Assembly (NCBI GenBank): GCA_022478985.1
Contig: JAKSZP010012306.1
Span: forward strand, 1 to 64,000
From: Massospora cicadina
Taxonomy: Eukaryota; Entomophthoromycota; Entomophthoromycetes; Entomophthorales; Entomophthoraceae
Direction: 5' to 3'
Length of the DNA: 64,000 nucleotides
A model generated the notes under the pieces. That model was not told the DNA's origin. It made no database searches and saw nothing but the letters and a program-made list of their open reading frames with translations. Position 1 is the stretch's first letter; each line of letters begins with the position of its first letter. The translations under genes and the position numbers were made by a program. Below, one piece after another: positions 18,496-29,403 of this stretch.

Positions 18496-19960
18496 ATGAC
18501 ACTTATCGCTTACTTGACTGTAAGTCCCAGGGAATATCCCCTGGCTGTTGATTGGGCTATTTTTCTATTCCTGAGCAAGAAGGCACCAAAGAGGATGGTG
18601 GTACCCCTCATTACTCAGGGTGATCTCACTCATATAGTAGATGAGCACTGGGCAACAGCTCTTTTTTTTGGGTCCCACCCTCAGTACCCACACTCACTCG
18701 GCAGAACTGCTATGGGGAATCAGCAAAATAAGCACCAAGATTATCAAATTGAAATCAATTGGAACAAATTCAAAATGGCAATCTGCCCAATGTTCAGATC
18801 TCAAATTGCCAGAAAGGCATGAAGACTGAGTTATCAGCTGGAATACCTGACAGTTTCAATTTGATTAACATGCTAATTGAACAAATCACCTCCCTACCAA
18901 AGTCATTGGAGATCATCCTTGACAGGCAGGCTACAGCATCGGATGTCATCAATGAGGGTTCAAAGTCCCCTGTTGACAATTCAGGCATTGTGGCCAATAT
19001 GATGCCACTGACCAAATGAATGGCCCCACAACTGAGCATGGGCAGGTTTGCTATCCTGAACCTGTTACCAACCAAATGGACCCACCTCTATGTGGGGTGG
19101 CCTTGGGGGATTCCCACTGCTCATCAGGCCAAATGCTATCACACCAACCATTGGAAACACAACCAAGCCTCAGTTCAGACATTCAAGGTTGAACTGACAG
19201 TGACTCAGCCTGCCGCTGAATTTTTTGATGTCAGTTCCCAGAGAACTAACCTGCCCATTCCTGAATAATTTGCCAGTTAGTTCTTAATTGAGGGTCCCAA
19301 TCCCAGCTTGTTACTACCCCAATTGACCACTATTTAATCAGTTGCATTGCACTGAGAAAATTGTTGGTCAATTTTCTTCCTTTTCCTTCAATAAAAAATT
19401 TTGCCTGAAAACCCCAATCAATTTTTATTGTATTCCTCCTTCTGGCTGCATCCCCAATGGCATTTCACTGGTGTCCTGTCAGTCCATATATCAGATGGGC
19501 TCTACCAGTACTTATGGTCACTATAGCCCCTTCCATCATTGATTGAATTCATTGAGTCAGATATTTTTGGCAATATAATACTAGCTTTATGAACTTCCGG
19601 CAACAGTACATGGGGATCTTGTGGCCCTACATCCACCAACTGCAAGAGAGAGTCTGTCTCCTTACCTCCCCAGCAGAAACGATCCCATATGCTGATGAAC
19701 TTATTGAAACTATTTCTGTAATCCCACCCCCTGCAGCAAGGCCCCCTGGGTCAGGGGTGGGCACATTGTGGTTTGTCATCAGGATCATACTCACTGTTGT
19801 TCTACACTAACAATTCATCATTTCACAATGCCTGGCTCCATATCATGTCATACAGTTGGCAATGCCTCTGGCATTCTGAATTGCTTTTTGGGTGCTTATG
19901 CATTCTGACTGGCAGGCCAGTATAAACTTCTTCTGCCATTTCCATGACATTGACCACCTT
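18496..19960 (+). pseudogene. Repeat E, copy 3, in Y leader: unknown protein
   Basis: Broken coding region between the 5' LTR and gag. Recognisable blocks are KKAPKRMVVPLITQGDLTH with IVDE (18,571-18,645), a GISKI-TKI--LK block (18,710-18,750), and GILWPYIHQLQERVCLL with IETISVIPPPAARP (19,613-19,745). They occur in the same order in copies 1 and 2 on the opposite strand. Shared blocks differ mostly at third codon positions. I do not recognise the family. It may be an extra Gag-like protein of Y or the product of an independent element lodged in Y. Confidence 0.5.
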
Positions 19961-20089
19961 GACAACTCTTTATTGGAGATCCAAGGCGTGCTTGTGTATG
20001 TGGACAGTTGTGTCATGGAAATCCTCCATTGCTTGGATAAATTAGTTCCACAGTTGAATCATGAGTTACCCTGAGTAATAGGGGAATTG

Positions 20090-20756
20090 TTAGACTGGCA
20101 CAGCCTTTTGGTGGAATGGATCTGGGATATCATGACATTATATAGTAACACCAAGCGGTTTATGGTTGATCTGGAAGAATGAGTCAAATGGATTAAAGCA
20201 GCAGTGGCTCAGATTAGGGACCAGGTTACCCAGACAGAGCAGCAGATGACGTATCACGCTGACTCTATGAAAGTCAAATTTAGTCAATTTCATGCTGAGC
20301 GGAGTAACCAGAAGATGGCTGATCATATTATCAGCTCTTTTTTGGCATCCTCAGAATACAGCCAGTTGCTGGGTCAGATTAATCAGTTGCAGAGTGCTAG
20401 TCAGGTGGCTCAGGGTTGTGCCATTACTCTTCCATTCATTGAAATGGTGGAGTATGCTGGTATACAAGTGTACTTGGATAACCTTCAATGGGTCAATAAG
20501 GGGCTGGTGTGGGAAGGAGTTGCTTTAGTTAATCAAATAGATGAGGCAAACAGACAAGCGTGTGACACCGGATGGCAGAACACAATAATGCTGGGCATAT
20601 TGGAGGATTTCCTCTCATAGCTTCAGGCAATGGAGCATAAACTGGAAACAGAGTGGAAATTTTTCTGTGAATTGGAGATTGAGTTTGAAGCGCTTCAACA
20701 GGGAGGTGAGAGATGGCCAGTGTCATTGCTATTCAGTCAAAGTGAGCAGATAATCA
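20090..20756 (+). pseudogene. Y coiled-coil region before gag
   Basis: The frame at 20,204-20,620 (138 codons) and the following 20,630-20,983 read as helical, Gln/Glu/Lys-rich sequence, for example IRDQVTQTEQQM and ETEWKFFCELEIEFEALQ. Heptad-like spacing suggests coiled coils. It may be the N-terminal part of Gag or the end of the E protein. The part of T Gag at 29,404-29,690 is similar in character and position. It is split by a stop at 20,618. Confidence 0.4.
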
Positions 20757-21840
20757 ATGACCAATTTGTTGAACAGACTTGTAAGGGAGGAAAGGGTGCA
20801 GTCAGTGGCAAGTCTGGAGATGAATGCTATGGATTGGCCAGCAAGTACCACCTGGGGGCCACAGCACTTCCTCCCCACAATCCAATCTCTTCTCAGTCCA
20901 CTTCAGAGGATTCACATCCATCTGCTCAACCCTATTCTTGCCCACAAGGGGATGTTCCCTTTGGCTATCCTGAATCTATTTAGTCCATTCCTCGCACCTG
21001 AAGCATGGAGAAAGGTGATTTTGTTTGGATTGAGATGTTACCGCCTTTCAGTCATGATGGGAAATTGCATGGATACTTTGGATGTTTCAAATTTGCCATG
21101 GAAGGAGCATCAGATCAGTGGAAAGGGAAAATTGTTGCTCTCCACTCTGAATGTTGAGAGTGCCAACCAGGTCACCTGTTACCTCCAGAGTAATTCTGTA
21201 ACGTATCAAGAGGTGAAGGAGACTGTGCTCTGTTTGTTTGTGGGCACAGCGAATATGGCACAGCGCAAGTCTGAAATTCTGACCATAGAATTTCACAAAA
21301 ACGAGTCCCTGGTGGAGTTTGCAGAGCGATTCACAACTGAAGCTCATGCGTTAGTTGCAGCAAATATCTTATCCAACAAGGATGTAGGCATAGCTATGAC
21401 AGCAGCAGTCAAACCATATTGTTAACTGCATAATGCTATGACTCACATACTTGAATGAAGATGCGGGGCTTCTTTAAATTGTTAAAACTTTATGCCATCT
21501 ATCCACCACGTTCAATGCTCCCAGTGTGGAGCAGAAGACTCCTGCTACCACCACCACATCCTCATTGGGAAATGGCCCACAATAAAACAGTTATCATTTG
21601 TTAGGTAATAAAAATCCACCAAATATGTCAGCGTATCCTTTCTTCTATACTTATGCTTAGTTGTCCCATCCTTTTCTTAATTTCAATACTTCAGTTAACT
21701 TTTGACCTGGACCTTCAGGTGAAAACTATAGATGTGAGCCATTTATGAATGCTTGTTTCTCATGCAGATGAAAAGGCTATTATGCGGCTAACTGCCCAGG
21801 CAACCAGCACGTTAATGCAGTGACATCTGTTTTTATTGAA
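20757..21840 (+). pseudogene. Y gag (broken)
   Basis: From about 21,040 (DGKLHGYFG in the proper phase) to 21,430 the sequence follows the capsid-like part of T Gag. It includes EVKE-VLCLFVGTANMAQRKSE and FTTEAHALVAANILSNKDVG. Near 21,750-21,790 a zinc knuckle is recognisable as CFSCR-KGYYAANC, with a stop in place of one residue and Tyr in place of the zinc-binding His. At least two frame changes occur. Gag would package the element RNA. Confidence 0.55.
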
Positions 21841-22099
21841 CAAGGAAAAACTCTAGCAGAGTAGAGATGGGACGCTCTACCTCCGCTAATTTGAATTTAA
21901 TTGTCCCTGACAATTCCCATGAGTCTCTTTGCATTGGCCCCAGTACCCAACCCAAAGACTTATTTAACAACTTCCGCACAATACCTCAGCCTCCATTCAA
22001 GAAAGTGACTATCACCCTTCAGGCTCTGAGTTCTGCCAAGATGTGCAAAAACTGTATTCTTGGCAAATCCTTGAACAAAATGGCATAAGCAATGTTGGA

Positions 22100-22610
22100 C
22101 CTTCAATGGAAGTCGCATCCCTAGTGGGGGTTAATGTAGCCATTCCAGTAGAAAGGATCAAACAGGAGTATCCTCATGTCGGTATGAGCATAGCCACTTT
22201 TTTTTAACAAAAAGCCCTTGGATATTCACATAATAAAAACCAATGGTTCTTCTTACTTGGAGTGTACTTACTGTGATATTTTTGTTCAGAGATAAAAATC
22301 CGAGCTATTATAGATACTGGTGCCCCATTTAATACAATCTTTACCAAGCTCATGACTAAGCTTCCACTGAAGCCTGAAGTGGAACACATCATAGTGTATG
22401 GGACCGTAGGGGCACAGAGCAATTTGTGCAAAGGAGCTTACATCATGTTACCTCTGAGATTTGGTTTGTTTAGAGCTTCCACTCCAGCAGTGGTTCTGCC
22501 TAATAATAACTATGACATGTTGATCAGTGCTGCATTCATGTGGCAATTTGGGGCTGTGGTTGATATAGTGTAAGAAACCATTATTATTTTGGGACAACAG
22601 TTCCCCATTT
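22100..22610 (+). pseudogene. Y aspartic protease
   Basis: The active-site segment near 22,305-22,340 reads AIIDTGAPFNTIFTKLM, so the DTGA motif is kept. GTVGAQSNLCKGAY and NNNYDMLISAAFMWQFGAV follow, as in T and W. The start (VPVERI-QEYPHV) lies near 22,140. A frame change occurs near 22,290, just before the catalytic site. Confidence 0.6.
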
Positions 22611-23990
22611 ACTTTATCTTTAATGGAGTCTAAAGGATCCAATCCGCTCCAGCAAGAGCAACTTGGCATATAGTGATGGGGTGATTTCTGTTTGATATTG
22701 GCAGATGAAGCGAAGGACTAGAGCCTTACAAACCAGATCTACAAGTACAAATGTATTCCTCTACAAGCTACGAGCACTGTAAGCATACCATCTGGGCATC
22801 AGGCCATATTAGGGACGGAGCTTAAAGTTAACATCCCAGAGGATTTATATGGGAGATTATGGGGCCCTACCAGCAATCTCAGATTGAACCACATGTGGCT
22901 CCTGGCTTAATGTTACAAGGACAGGGGGAAGTGAAGGTTCTGACAGAAAATCTTCAGAATAAGGCTATTTTGGTCCAAAGGTACCAAGTGGAGCTTATTT
23001 ACACTTGGCCCTATTGACAAAGTTCACTGTATTCATGACTTTGAATCATAGGAGGGCCTCAGCCTACCAGTAAAATCCCCATTAGGCATAATGGCAGTAG
23101 TTCTGCGGGAATCTCTAACTGGATTGTTGGAGGAACAGAAAGATAGGGTGATGGCCCTATTTGAAAAATACCAAGATATTTTTTCTTCTGATAACCATGA
23201 GTTGGGGTGCGCATGAGGGGTGGTGCATTGGGTAGACACAGGAGATCACTTTATTCTATGTTCATGGCCTATTCAGAGCTCAAAAGCATTTGAAGAGGTT
23301 GTCTCCAATGAGGAAAGACAAATTGATTGAACAAGGGATGTTAGAGCCATCTAAGAGCCTGTAGGCATTGCCAGTGCTTATTATTAAAAAGATGTTTCAA
23401 GTGGGTGGTCATTGACTATTGAAAGTTTAATAGCTTTATGAAGAAAAATTTCTACCCTCTTCTACGGATTGATGACATATTAGATTGACTTGGAGGGGAT
23501 AATTATTTTTCTGCCATGGATTTGATATTGGGGTACTGGCAGATCAAATTCAGCAGTGGAACGCAAGAAATGCGCTATAATCTCCTTGAAGGGGTTGTTC
23601 CAGCCTACATGTATGCCACAGGGTTTGTGAAATACCCTGGCTACGTTCCAGCATGCTATGGATATGATCTTGGATGATTTGAAGCTGTCCTGCATTTTAG
23701 TTTACCTCAATGATATCAAAGTGCTCACAAACTTTCACATAGCATCTTAACCACTTGGAACAAGTGTTCCACCAACTTGCCAACGCTAATATCAAGATCA
23801 AGCATTAGATGTTTCATTTTTAAGGAGCAATTGGAATACCTTGGGTTCATGGTGGATATAAAAGGGCTTAAACTGCAGCCAACATAGTTTGAAGCTACAA
23901 GTAAGATGACATAGCCAAGCAGTGAATGAGATATTCAAGTGTTTTTGGGGATGGTCAGCTACTAATGGCGGTTCATTCCTAACTTCAGTT
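22611..23990 (+). pseudogene. Y protease-RT linker and reverse transcriptase
   Basis: The linker (about 22,760-23,010) resembles the same region in T (GTEL, YG---GP, GEVKVL). RT motifs are visible in changing frames: DLILGYWQIKF (23,520-23,552), the block around 23,570-23,680, and the catalytic loop as LVYLNDIKVL near 23,700, where YLDD is expected. Replacement of the first catalytic Asp plus many stops makes it inactive. EQLEYLGFMV near 23,830 marks the thumb region. Confidence 0.6.
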
Positions 23991-24500
23991 GTATTGGGGC
24001 ACCGCTCTTTGAGTTATTGAAGAAAAATGCCACATTTGACTGGAAGGAACAATGCAAAAAAGCTTTTGATGTCTTTTGAACTGTGTTGGCGAGCGCGCCC
24101 ATTTTGCAATATCCCAACTTTGAAAAACAATTCATAGTGCAACTGGATGCATCACTTTCCACCATAGGGGCAGTATTATCTCAGAAGGATGATGATGGAA
24201 TAGAGCACCCTGTCACATTTTGTAGCTGAAGCTTAAACTGTCATGGACAGAATTACACCGTAACTGAGCAGAAGTGCTTAGCAGTGATATATGCATATAA
24301 TTAGTTTTGGGTATACCTCCATGGGGTGAAATTCTAAGTGGTAATGGATCATGCATCTTTGAGTTGGCTGAAAAATCTCTATGAACCTAAAGGATGGCTC
24401 ACGCAATGAGCATTGAAGCTCCAAGCATATGATTTCAAGATTGTACACCAGCTGGGAGCAAAATATTAAAATTCAGACTGTCTTTCATGGCTGCCAACGG
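23991..24500 (+). pseudogene. Y RNase H
   Basis: Matches T RNase H: VQLDASLSTIGAVLSQ (about 24,135-24,185), NYTVTEQKCLAVIYAY (about 24,250-24,300) and DHASLSWLKNLYEPKGW (about 24,350-24,400). Interrupted by several stops. Confidence 0.6.
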
Positions 24501-25725
24501 TTGCCATTATGGCAGATTTGGCCAACATTATGCATGAGAAGATGGTAGTGGGAAAATACCACGATGAGCCGCTTCAAGTGATTAAAGTGCTAAATGGGCT
24601 TAAACAGGATACCTTCCTACTCGATGGGGAACTATATAAATGGATTGGGGAATTTACGCTGAGTTTACCTAAACCCTCTGCTAGACCAGCAATTATTATG
24701 GATGCACATTGGCCGTAGGACATGGTGGGTTGCAGAAAAGATTGGAGTTCATGAAACTCCACTACTATTAGAACATGCATTATAACGTGTTGGAGATGGT
24801 TAGCTGTTTCCATCAGTGCCAAGTGGAGAAACCAATCACAAGAAGACCACCTACCAGCTGGTCAAGCCTTGTTTCGCATGGTATACAGTTTCTCTTGATG
24901 TGGTGGGGCCTTTGACAACTGGCACAAACCGTTCTAAGTATATAATAGTAGCATCTAATAATTTGACAAGCTGGGTGGAATCCAGAAAGATTAATGATTT
25001 GGGGGTGGTAACCACTGCCAAGTTTAATATGGAGTGTGTCATATGGCGACATGGCTATCTGCAGTTCATCTTAACGGACAACAGAACCATTTTGTTGGCA
25101 TATCCTGAAAAGTTGAACAAACTGATGGCGATATGCGGGGTCTTGACTACAACCTACTATCCAGAATCCAATGGAATGGTGGAATGGGTCAACAGAACAT
25201 TGGTAAATATACTCTGCAAGCTTGTGAAAGAGTAAACCTTGAAATGGAGTACCCTCCTACCCACAGCTGGCTTTGCATATAATATCAGCTACCACTCATC
25301 CACCAGCAAGAGTCTTTCCAACTGCTCTATGGTAGACATCCAGCTTTACCTGCATGCTTTACTCATGTGTGGAGGACACTGGCGGCATGGAACCACAGCG
25401 TTAATTGACTAATCTAACAGAGACACTGATCAAACTACAAATGGAAGCATATTCTACCAGCATGGCTAAGAAGGTTTATGATCAAGTAGCTGACCAAAGT
25501 AGATGTAGCGGACTCCCACATTTGCTATAAGATATCATGTCTTGTTCCAAGACCAACATGGATTAGGACGGAAGAACAAGCTTGTTACCATTTGGACTGA
25601 GCTATTTGAAATAATTGAGAATACTGGTATCAATGCCTACACCATTAAAGAACCTGCGTGTGGTCATATTATCAACTGATTTCATGAAAAATTCCTCCAA
25701 GCATGCAAGCAATAAGAACTTATTG
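24501..25725 (+). pseudogene. Y integrase (broken)
   Basis: Zinc-binding region near 24,700-24,830, then the core in the frame 24,816-25,235: SLDVVGPLTTGTNRSKYIIV, later ILTDNRTILL and YYPESNGMVEWVNRTLV. The Asp, Asp and Glu of the DDE triad are in place except that the usual E of ERVN reads E-W-V-N. The C-terminal part (25,560-25,680) keeps RKNKLVTIWTELFEIIENTG. The final frame is broken at 25,210 and again near 25,500. Confidence 0.6.
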
Positions 25726-25731
25726 TTCAGT

Positions 25732-25742
25732 CAAAGGGGGAG
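25732..25742 (+). promoter_or_regulatory. Y polypurine tract
   Basis: CAAAGGGGGAGT directly before the 3' LTR, at the same position as CAAGGGGGGTAA in T. Confidence 0.55.
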
Positions 25743-26950
25743 TTTAAAGAAATTGATATTGTAACAGATGGGGCTCCCAAGGCCCATCCCGCCACCAGCC
25801 CTAAACATACACCCCCATATGTGGCCATACTAACTCCAAATGGTCCTGTCCAAATGGATAGCCTTGCTGGGCACACTGGGCCGAGGTGCGGTGCACCAGC
25901 ATCTGTCACCTCGGGTCTCTGGGCTGAGGTGTGTCCCTACAGCCTCTGTCACCCCAGGGTCACCAGGCTGAGGTGTGGCCAACTGGCCTCCGTCGCCTTG
26001 GGCCACTCTAGCTCCATCCCCTCTCGCCAGTGCAACGCCACTCTCAAAAGGATCCCAGAGCATCCACCCCCTTCCTCTCCTCCTATAGCACCGCCATCTG
26101 CGCCCCCAACCCTGCTTTAAATAAATATAATTAAATAAAACAAGTCTAGCAAATGCAGCCTTTATTGGAAGTAGACTTGGAGTTGAAATAGAATTCCAAA
26201 GTGAGGTCCATTGGGGCTGACCTTGCTTTGAAATACTTCCTAAAAAGGCTAAATAAATTGTGGGTAATGAGGGGTGCAAAAGCCTCTGGAATTGATGGCA
26301 TCCAAGAAACTCAAATGGCGAAACAGGGGAACCTCAGAATGAACAACCAATTAAATAAACGATTTATTTAAATTATCCTGTTATTGACACAAATAGGAAA
26401 AACCTACTTGGAGTAATGGAATTGCAACTATTGACATACACAAATCTCATAATTCCCAACCTTATGAGATTCATATACGATCATTGATCATTACAGATAT
26501 GACTGGATGATAAGCTATATGCTCTGGCATATCAAAAATAGAGTTGAGGTGAGCTTAAGATTGAGTGGAAATTATATTGATGTGAAGCTAATTGATTGTA
26601 GTATTGATAGTTTGGCAAATTGAGAGAATTCTGCTAAAACTTTAGATAGACAAAAACTCCTAAAGTGGAACAAATAGGAGATTACTAAGAAGAATGGTGG
26701 AATTGACCAAGAATACCGAGATAAGAGTAAAGTGGAATAATGAGAAAAGAGGAGGGTTTTTTTAGTCCACAGATAAGTTCTGCAATTTTATATTACAATA
26801 AAAGTGTCAATCAGGGGACATCTACATATCTTATATATATCACTTTTATTAAGAATTGGCAATCTACATATTGTTTATTCCGTTGCTCAGTGGTAGATAT
26901 CCTATGCAACCAGATTGGCGGATTTAACCTTTATCACTGAAAAGTTGAAA
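25743..26950 (+). repeat. Y 3' LTR with inserted element
   Basis: The first 17 bp (25,743-25,759) and 26,501-26,950 together match the 5' LTR. The LTR lacks the 17-bp micro-insertion. The interruption is the 736-bp insertion at 25,760-26,495. Confidence 0.7.
25760..26495. mobile_element. Probable solo LTR (736 bp), TSD GATAT
   Basis: It is bounded by GATAT at 25,755-25,759 and at 26,496-26,500. The insert begins TGTAACAGAT and ends TGATCATTACA, the TG...CA form of an LTR with a short inverted end (TGTAA/TTACA). Its first half is GC-rich and holds three imperfect 43-44-bp tandem repeats starting at 25,876, 25,919 and 25,963 (CTGGGCTGAGGTG). An AATAAA-rich stretch follows at 26,118-26,140. A perfect 10-bp hairpin (AATCTCATAA/TTATGAGATT, 9-nt loop) lies at 26,443-26,471. 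No other copy is in the window, so the parent element and its orientation are unknown. Open frames in it are not supported. Confidence 0.7.
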
Positions 26951-28527
26951 CAGAGTATACTTCAATCAAACTTGAGGAGTAAGTACATAAAGCATGTATA
27001 AGTGACCTGCGAAATATATATTAGAAATGCTGAAGAAGTTTCTTCTAAATGGGTCATAAAGTTAATAAATTTAACACAAGTGGGATAGGCTATTCATACT
27101 CCCCTTAAATCATTAGGTATAATTAATTTTCAAAGTTGTTGATAATTATCTGCCAATTTAATTATTTGAGGAAGGTCAACCTTAGGATATATATACTATG
27201 CCAAGTTTTTTAGCTAGTACTGATTTTGAACTTGCATCAAAAAATTTGCACTATAGTGGAAGCAGAAACTACCATCCCTGGCTAACCACTCCTGTTATCT
27301 ACCAATATAAAAGCTAAGATAATTATTAGTATCCAAAATGATAACAAGTTGACAAAGCAGTGCTAGCTGCTAATGGTTTACATGTTATCAGCATTTAAAG
27401 AATTACAAAGTAAACTTATATAGCACTTCTCAAAAGATTACATACTTTTAACTGATTAAAAAATTTTATCCTGTTTTATAAAACAGATATATATTAAGAT
27501 TCATACATTAAATCAGTCTAAAAATTAAAGTTGTCTCTTTCACTTACAAAAATAGTCAATCCTAACCAAATTAGGATTAAGGACAAGAATATGAAATCAT
27601 AAAGGTTTTAGCTCTTTGTTCAGAGATATTTATATGTATATATATGTACAAAAACTCTCCCCTTCAGACTCTTATCTATTTAACCACACTGGAATATTGT
27701 TTTCGTTTTTTTCATTTGTAGTCTACTTCAAGGGCATTTCTCATGACATTCCAACAATAGTCTTGAAGCATAGATGAGCTAAACTTGCCTTAATATCTTC
27801 TTTCCATCACTAAGATGTCTTGATGGAATACTCTTAATGTTGGTTACTTAAAGCGCCACAATTGCTTGTAAAGATGTTAAGATGTAGTGCAGAAAGCGGA
27901 TCTTCAGTGATATATTATAACCTAACTCTTGGCATATCCTCAGTAGTTATTAACAGATATTTATAACTTTCGTCTCTTCAATAACTAAAAATTGTGAACA
28001 ACAGTTTGAAGGCTTCCCAAGATGCTTTATCCTTCTCTCACATGTATCAAATTAAATTTATGGTACACAAGGGTTTATCCTCATCTATTTTGCAAAAAGT
28101 AATGGTAATATGCTATCCTTATTAATGATGTCAATTTATGTTTCTGAGACGCAAAAGTCACTTCACTGCATGCATAGCAAAGGGTACTCACACTATTGAC
28201 ACATTTACAAGTCATATCCAAGACAAATTAATTTAAAATATAAGCCAATTAATAAATTAGGTTAAGAAAGTCTAGTTCATAATATATGTTTTAAACTCAT
28301 AAAATAACAGATAAAAGGTTGTGCTTATTATGTACATTTTATATCTACCTACAAAAACTAGGTATTTTTAGAACCTCAATACAGCCACTACTGAGAAGTA
28401 ATAGCAAATGGGTTTCCCTAAGCACTATAATATGAATTTTATGTAAGCAAGAAGGCTTCTCTAGAAACAAAATACAGCTTACTCAGTGTTGCCAACCTGA
28501 ATTTTTAATAAGATTAAAAATTACCCT
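26951..28527. other. AT-rich stretch; only a SINE recognised
   Basis: Apart from the S1 SINE at 27,162-27,294 I see no gene or repeat. It is the flank between Y and D. Confidence 0.4.
27162..27294 (-). mobile_element. SINE S1 monomer (old copy)
   Basis: On the minus strand it begins GGAGTGGTTAGCCAGGG (box A region) and continues CTGCTTCCACTATAGTGCA. It ends with the S1-like tail CCTAAGGTTGACCTTCCTC and AAATAA. Flanks are TTATCTGCCAATTTAA (27,146-27,161) and TTATCTACCAATATAA (27,295-27,310), 14 of 16 identical. It is single, unlike the dimer at 16.3 kb, and more diverged. Confidence 0.7.
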
Positions 28528-28541
28528 GAATTTAATATTTT
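28528..28541. repeat. Target-site duplication of D (minus copy), left
   Basis: GAATTTAATATTTT, repeated at 36,601-36,614 on the other side of D and once more at 36,625-36,638. Confidence 0.75.
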
Positions 28542-28808
28542 TTAGCACTAGTGATGCCCAACCCAAAAGGGGGAGCCACCACGCATCTTTAATTTCAAAT
28601 GGGCCAAACAAAGAGATTATCATAAATTAAAAAATTCCTAATATAGCCCCTAGGTTATCAGCCTAGAAAGCTATATCAGAAGGTGAGGAAGCTTTGGGTA
28701 ATTTTTTGTCTGGCGCCCACATTAGCTGGCGGACCATGGCAGACAACATAGGGGTAGGGGCATCAGTGACATGGGGCATGAGGAGGTATAGCTGCGGGTT
28801 TTCTTCTT

Positions 28809-29345
28809 TGTCAAACTTTCAATATGACTGGGCAATAAGCTAGTGTTCCAGTGGATCATTAATTAGATGTGAAGCGAGCTCCAAGAGCGATTAATAGTTT
28901 ATAGCAATGCAAGGTGAATCAATTAAATCAATTAGGGTTCAGTAGTTGAGGAAATTCTGTTGAAGCCTTGACGATCACACAAATTCTACATTGATAGTGA
29001 ATAAAGATTGTCTAAGCGAAATGTGTTGAATCTGTTGAAGAATACTGAGGGTTAAGGGTTGAGTGAGAGAGAAGGAGAGAGGTTTTTTAATAGAAGAAAG
29101 AGTAAAGGAAGAAAGAAGAAGTGAGTAGGAATAAGTAGCAAGCGTAAGCAGAGAGGGTTTACCAGTTAGATCATATTATAAATAAATAGCATCGAAGTTG
29201 GGGCGATTGCCTCATATTTTTATATAAGTTTATTACATTTTATTGTGGGACCAACGATCTCCATATTGTTCAGCCTTTGCTCAGTGGGCTGAACCCTGCA
29301 CAACTTGTTCAGCAGAAATAAGCCATATCCGCCAAAAAGTTTACA
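28809..29345 (+). repeat. T 5' LTR
   Basis: Begins TGTCAAACTTTCAATATGAC and ends AAAAAGTTTACA. Same length (537 bp) as the 3' LTR and clearly similar but not identical. A long purine run (29,060-29,130) and ATTATAAATAAATAGC near 29,175 are shared by both. Confidence 0.85.
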
Positions 29346-29346
29346 G

Positions 29347-29366
29347 TGGTTCTCATACAGGGGGCC
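29347..29366 (+). promoter_or_regulatory. T primer-binding site
   Basis: TGGTTCTCATACAGGGGGCC, 1 nt after the LTR. A worn version of the Y site TGGTGCTCACTACAGGGGGC. Confidence 0.6.
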
Positions 29367-29403
29367 CATTGATCAACTAATAACAACTTCATCAATTGCA
29401 CCT

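Larger units (their letters stand above)
17435..26950 (+). mobile_element. Ty3/gypsy retrotransposon Y
   Basis: Y has LTRs of about 468 bp after removing later insertions (5' 17,435-17,936; 3' about 25,743-26,950). Internally it carries a PBS, a long leader holding repeat E, gag, protease, RT, RNase H and integrase, in the usual Ty3/gypsy order. All coding parts are broken. Pol is closest to T, but T lacks the roughly 2.2-kb leader. The possible target duplication (TAAAG left, CAGAG right) matches only at three of five bases. Confidence 0.75.

Noticed and set aside
25727..26279. Open frames of 149, 99 and 60 codons in the GC-rich patch
   Set aside because: They overlap on both strands, are built from the 43-bp tandem repeats, and lie within a probable solo LTR.
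26443..26471. Hairpin as a terminator
   Set aside because: The 10-bp stem is perfect but sits in an LTR-like element of a eukaryotic genome. Nothing links it to transcription termination.
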